DNA of 64,000 nucleotides from Lewinellaceae bacterium SD302 (GTDB lineage: Bacteria > Bacteroidota > Bacteroidia > Chitinophagales > Saprospiraceae), in NCBI GenBank assembly GCA_002591745.1, contig PDLQ01000023.1, forward strand, positions 1 through 64,000. Reading direction: 5' to 3'. The position numbers were made by a program, and so were the translations under genes. The notes under the pieces are model-generated. The model was not told the DNA's origin. It saw nothing but the letters and a program-made list of their open reading frames with translations, and searched no databases. Below, piece by piece: positions 61,622 through 64,000 of this stretch. Within the stretch, counting starts at the first letter, position 1, and each line of letters opens with the position of its first letter.

Positions 61622-63895
61622 CTACCCCTTCACTTCTTCCCGAATTTTATTCAGGGCGCTACCGGCACGCACCCAGTCGATCTGGGCGGCGTTGTAGGTG
61701 TGGGCCACTTCGAATTCGTCGTTGGTACCGTCGTGGTGGTCCAGTTTGATGGTCAGGTTTTTACCCGGGGCCATCTGATCGAAGTCCTTGATGGTGACGA
61801 TGTCGTCTTGACGTACTTTGTCATAATCAGCTTTGTCCACAAAGGTCAGGGCCAGCATACCTTGCTTTTTCAGGTTCGTTTCGTGAATCCGTGCGAAAGA
61901 CTTCACGATCACCGCGTTGACGCCCAGGAAGCGAGGCTCCATGGCCGCATGCTCCCGCGAAGAACCCTCACCGAGGTTTTCCTCACCGAAGACTACGGTC
62001 CCGATGCCTTTAGCCTGGTAGGCTTTGGCCGAGTCCGGTACTGCCACGTAGTCGTTGTTGACGTAGTTGAGTACGGAATTCGCTTTTTCATTGAAGAAAT
62101 TGACCGCACCAGTGTAGCAGTTCTCGGAAATGTTCTCCAGGTGACCACGGTACTTCAGCCAGGGGCCGGCCATGGAGATGTGGTCCGTGGTACACTTGCC
62201 TTTCACTTTGATGAGGACGCGCATATCGGTCAGGTCATCCTGGGTGATCGGTTCGAAGGGTGTCAGCAATTGCAGACGGTCCGATTCGGGTGCTACCACT
62301 ACGCTCACACCACTACCGTCAGCGGCCGGGGCGTTGTAGCCTCGGTCTTCTACGGCAAATCCGTTTGGTGGCAGTTCAAAGCCGGTTGGTTCGTCAAGCA
62401 TGACTTCCTCGCCTTTGTCGTTGGTCAGAGTGTCGGTGACGGGGTTGAAGTCCAGCCGGCCGGCAATCGCAACGGCAGCTACCATTTCCGGGGAAGCTAC
62501 GAAAGCGTGGGTGTTCGGGTTACCGTCTGCCCGCTTAGAGAAGTTCCGGTTGAACGAGTGGATGATGCTGTTCTTCGGCGCATTCATCGGGTCGTTGTAA
62601 CGCGCCCACTGGCCGATACAGGGGCCACAGGCATTGGTGAAAATCTTGGCGTTCAAATCCTCAAAGATCTTAATGATCCCATCGCGCTCAGTAGTAAAAC
62701 GCACTTGTTCGGAACCTGGGTTAATCCCGAATTCCGCTTTAGTGGTCAATCCCTTATCAACGGCCTGCTTGGCGATAGAGGCGGCCCGTGAGAGATCTTC
62801 GTAGCTGGAGTTGGTACAGGAACCGATCAGGCCCCATTCTACGTCCAGCGGCCAGTCGTTGGCGGTAGCTTTTTCCGTCATTTCCTTACCGGCTTCCGTA
62901 GAAAGGTCCGGCGTGAATGGTCCGTTGATCAATGGCTTGAGTTCAGAGAGATTAATCTCGATCACCTGGTCGAAGTACTTCTCTGGTTCGGCGTAGCATT
63001 CGGCGTCGGCCGTCAGGTGCTCGCTCACTGCACGGGCGGCATCGGCTACGTCTTCGCGGCCGGTGGCGCGCAGGTAGCGGTCCATGCTGTCGTCGTACCC
63101 AAAAGTGGAGGTCGTCGCGCCGATCTCGGCACCCATGTTACAGATGGTACCTTTACCGGTACAGCTCAGATTCTTGGCTCCTTCGCCAAAGTATTCCACG
63201 ATAGCTCCGGTTCCACCTTTAACGGTCAGAATATCGGCTACTTTTAGAATGACGTCCTTCGGGGCGGACCAACCGGAAAGCTTACCGGTCAGTTTAACAC
63301 CGATCAGCTTGGGATTTTTTAGCTCCCAGGCCATACCGGCCATTACGTCAACGGCGTCGGCACCGCCAACACCAATGGCAATCATGCCTAGTCCACCGGC
63401 ATTAACCGTGTGGCTGTCGGTACCGATCATCATTCCACCCGGGAAGGCGTAATTTTCCAATACTACCTGGTGGATAATACCGGCACCCGGCTTCCAGAAA
63501 CCGATTCCGTACTTGTTGGAGACGGATTCCAGGAAATTAAAAACCTCGTTGCTCGTATTGATAGCGTGCTGCAAATCCGCATCCGCACCAATCTTGGCCT
63601 GAATTAAGTGATCACAGTGTACGGTAGATGGAACAGCTACCTTATCGCGGCCGGCCATCATAAATTGCAGCAGGGCCATCTGAGCGGTAGCGTCCTGCAT
63701 AGCCACGCGGTCCGGGGCAAACATCACGTAATCCTTACCACGGCCGTAGTTGGCCAGCGGGCTCTCTTCGTGCAGGTGAGCGTAAAGAATCTTTTCGGTC
63801 AGGGTCAGGGGGCGACCCAGAAAATTGCGGGCCCGCTCTACTTTGGCGGGCAATTCGGCGTACACCTGTTTGATCAGGTCGATATCGAAAGCCAT
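61622..63895 (-). CDS. Aconitate hydratase
   Basis: Aconitase interconverts citrate and isocitrate in the citric acid cycle using a [4Fe-4S] cluster. The 757-residue protein is of the mitochondrial-type single-chain class. Cluster cysteines are visible in [14 protein letters not shown] and [35 protein letters not shown] is the catalytic block, and [22 protein letters not shown] in the C-terminal swivel domain carries the catalytic Ser/Arg loop. The start ATG is clear and the stop lies about 45 bp from a strong terminator. It may also act as an RNA-binding regulator when the cluster is lost, as in other aconitases; that is not shown here. Confidence 0.95.
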   Translation of the reverse strand: MAFDIDLIKQVYAELPAKVERARNFLGRPLTLTEKILYAHLHEESPLANYGRGKDYVMFAPDRVAMQDATAQMALLQFMMAGRDKVAVPSTVHCDHLIQAKIGADADLQHAINTSNEVFNFLESVSNKYGIGFWKPGAGIIHQVVLENYAFPGGMMIGTDSHTVNAGGLGMIAIGVGGADAVDVMAGMAWELKNPKLIGVKLTGKLSGWSAPKDVILKVADILTVKGGTGAIVEYFGEGAKNLSCTGKGTICNMGAEIGATTSTFGYDDSMDRYLRATGREDVADAARAVSEHLTADAECYAEPEKYFDQVIEINLSELKPLINGPFTPDLSTEAGKEMTEKATANDWPLDVEWGLIGSCTNSSYEDLSRAASIAKQAVDKGLTTKAEFGINPGSEQVRFTTERDGIIKIFEDLNAKIFTNACGPCIGQWARYNDPMNAPKNSIIHSFNRNFSKRADGNPNTHAFVASPEMVAAVAIAGRLDFNPVTDTLTNDKGEEVMLDEPTGFELPPNGFAVEDRGYNAPAADGSGVSVVVAPESDRLQLLTPFEPITQDDLTDMRVLIKVKGKCTTDHISMAGPWLKYRGHLENISENCYTGAVNFFNEKANSVLNYVNNDYVAVPDSAKAYQAKGIGTVVFGEENLGEGSSREHAAMEPRFLGVNAVIVKSFARIHETNLKKQGMLALTFVDKADYDKVRQDDIVTIKDFDQMAPGKNLTIKLDHHDGTNDEFEVAHTYNAAQIDWVRAGSALNKIREEVKG

Positions 63896-63973
63896 ATATC
63901 TTGCTATTTTAAGCTAATGTTATTGTGTTCGTTACAGTCGCTACTTATAACACATAAGGACTGAAAAAGTCCA

Positions 63974-63981
63974 CAAATGTA
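63974..63981 (-). promoter_or_regulatory. Promoter box of the aconitase gene
   Basis: On the minus strand TACATTTG matches the -7 consensus, about 78 bp before the ATG, so the mRNA would have a leader of about 70 nt. A small hairpin GGACT/AGTCC lies at its 5' end. Confidence 0.5.
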
Positions 63982-64000
63982 AGGATTTATTGTGGTTGCA

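Overview
The window comes from a Bacteroidota chromosome, most likely a Saprospiria/Lewinella-like marine bacterium; that rank is an inference. The reasons are TAnnTTTG-type promoters with few Shine-Dalgarno sites, two secreted proteins ending in type IX secretion (T9SS) sorting domains, a BatA-type VWA protein, DUF1573 and DUF1569 proteins, an NhaD sodium antiporter, many lipoproteins, and a GC content that looks near 50%. I see no rRNA, CRISPR array, prophage or complete insertion sequence. There are two tRNA genes (Lys-TTT, Glu-TTC).

Layout. 0.4-6.9 kb: YihY membrane protein, methylmalonyl-CoA mutase, three lipoproteins (two of them tandem duplicates) and tatC. 7.0-10.0 kb: a four-gene minus-strand cluster (unknown protein, multi-pass membrane protein, NarX-type kinase, LuxR-type regulator). 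10.6-17.0 kb: a TPR-like protein, hemW behind an array of palindromic units, a GH31-like protein lacking its nucleophile, an HGSNAT-like acyltransferase, and a thioredoxin-fold lipoprotein. 17.3-26.1 kb: SMP-30-like protein, Lrp regulator, small DUF proteins, dinB, tRNA-Lys, pgk, gap, tRNA-Glu. 26.5-34.8 kb: nhaD with a small lipoprotein, a secreted water-dikinase-like protein, a BatA-type VWA protein, DUF1573. 34.8-45.9 kb: penicillin acylase, POT peptide transporter, an ECF sigma/anti-sigma-like pair, a sulfatase-modifying-factor-like protein with an unusual N-terminal half, NTF2-like and beta-barrel proteins. 46.1-54.9 kb: subtilase, sortilin-repeat protein, GDSL hydrolase, sdaA, bestrophin, panB. 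55.1-64 kb: a kinase paired with a response regulator-flavoprotein fusion, phosphatase, der, aconitase.

Most genes are ordinary housekeeping or envelope functions in short operons. Central metabolism is represented by pgk, gap, aconitase, serine deaminase, PanB and methylmalonyl-CoA mutase. The strongest unexplained signal is a DNA word, GCTACTTTG followed by one or two bases and AGYCA. I count 24 copies of its 9-bp core by eye, 12 per strand, against about 0.5 expected by chance. It occurs just before start codons, as inverted ends of about 120-155 bp intergenic elements, and inside coding regions in several frames. The intergenic DNA also carries several further families of structured repeats. 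One has a stem whose two arms differ between copies at four positions with full compensation. Among proteins, the most interesting are the response regulator/glutaredoxin-like/thioredoxin-reductase-like fusion without redox cysteines, and the secreted glucan-water-dikinase-like protein.
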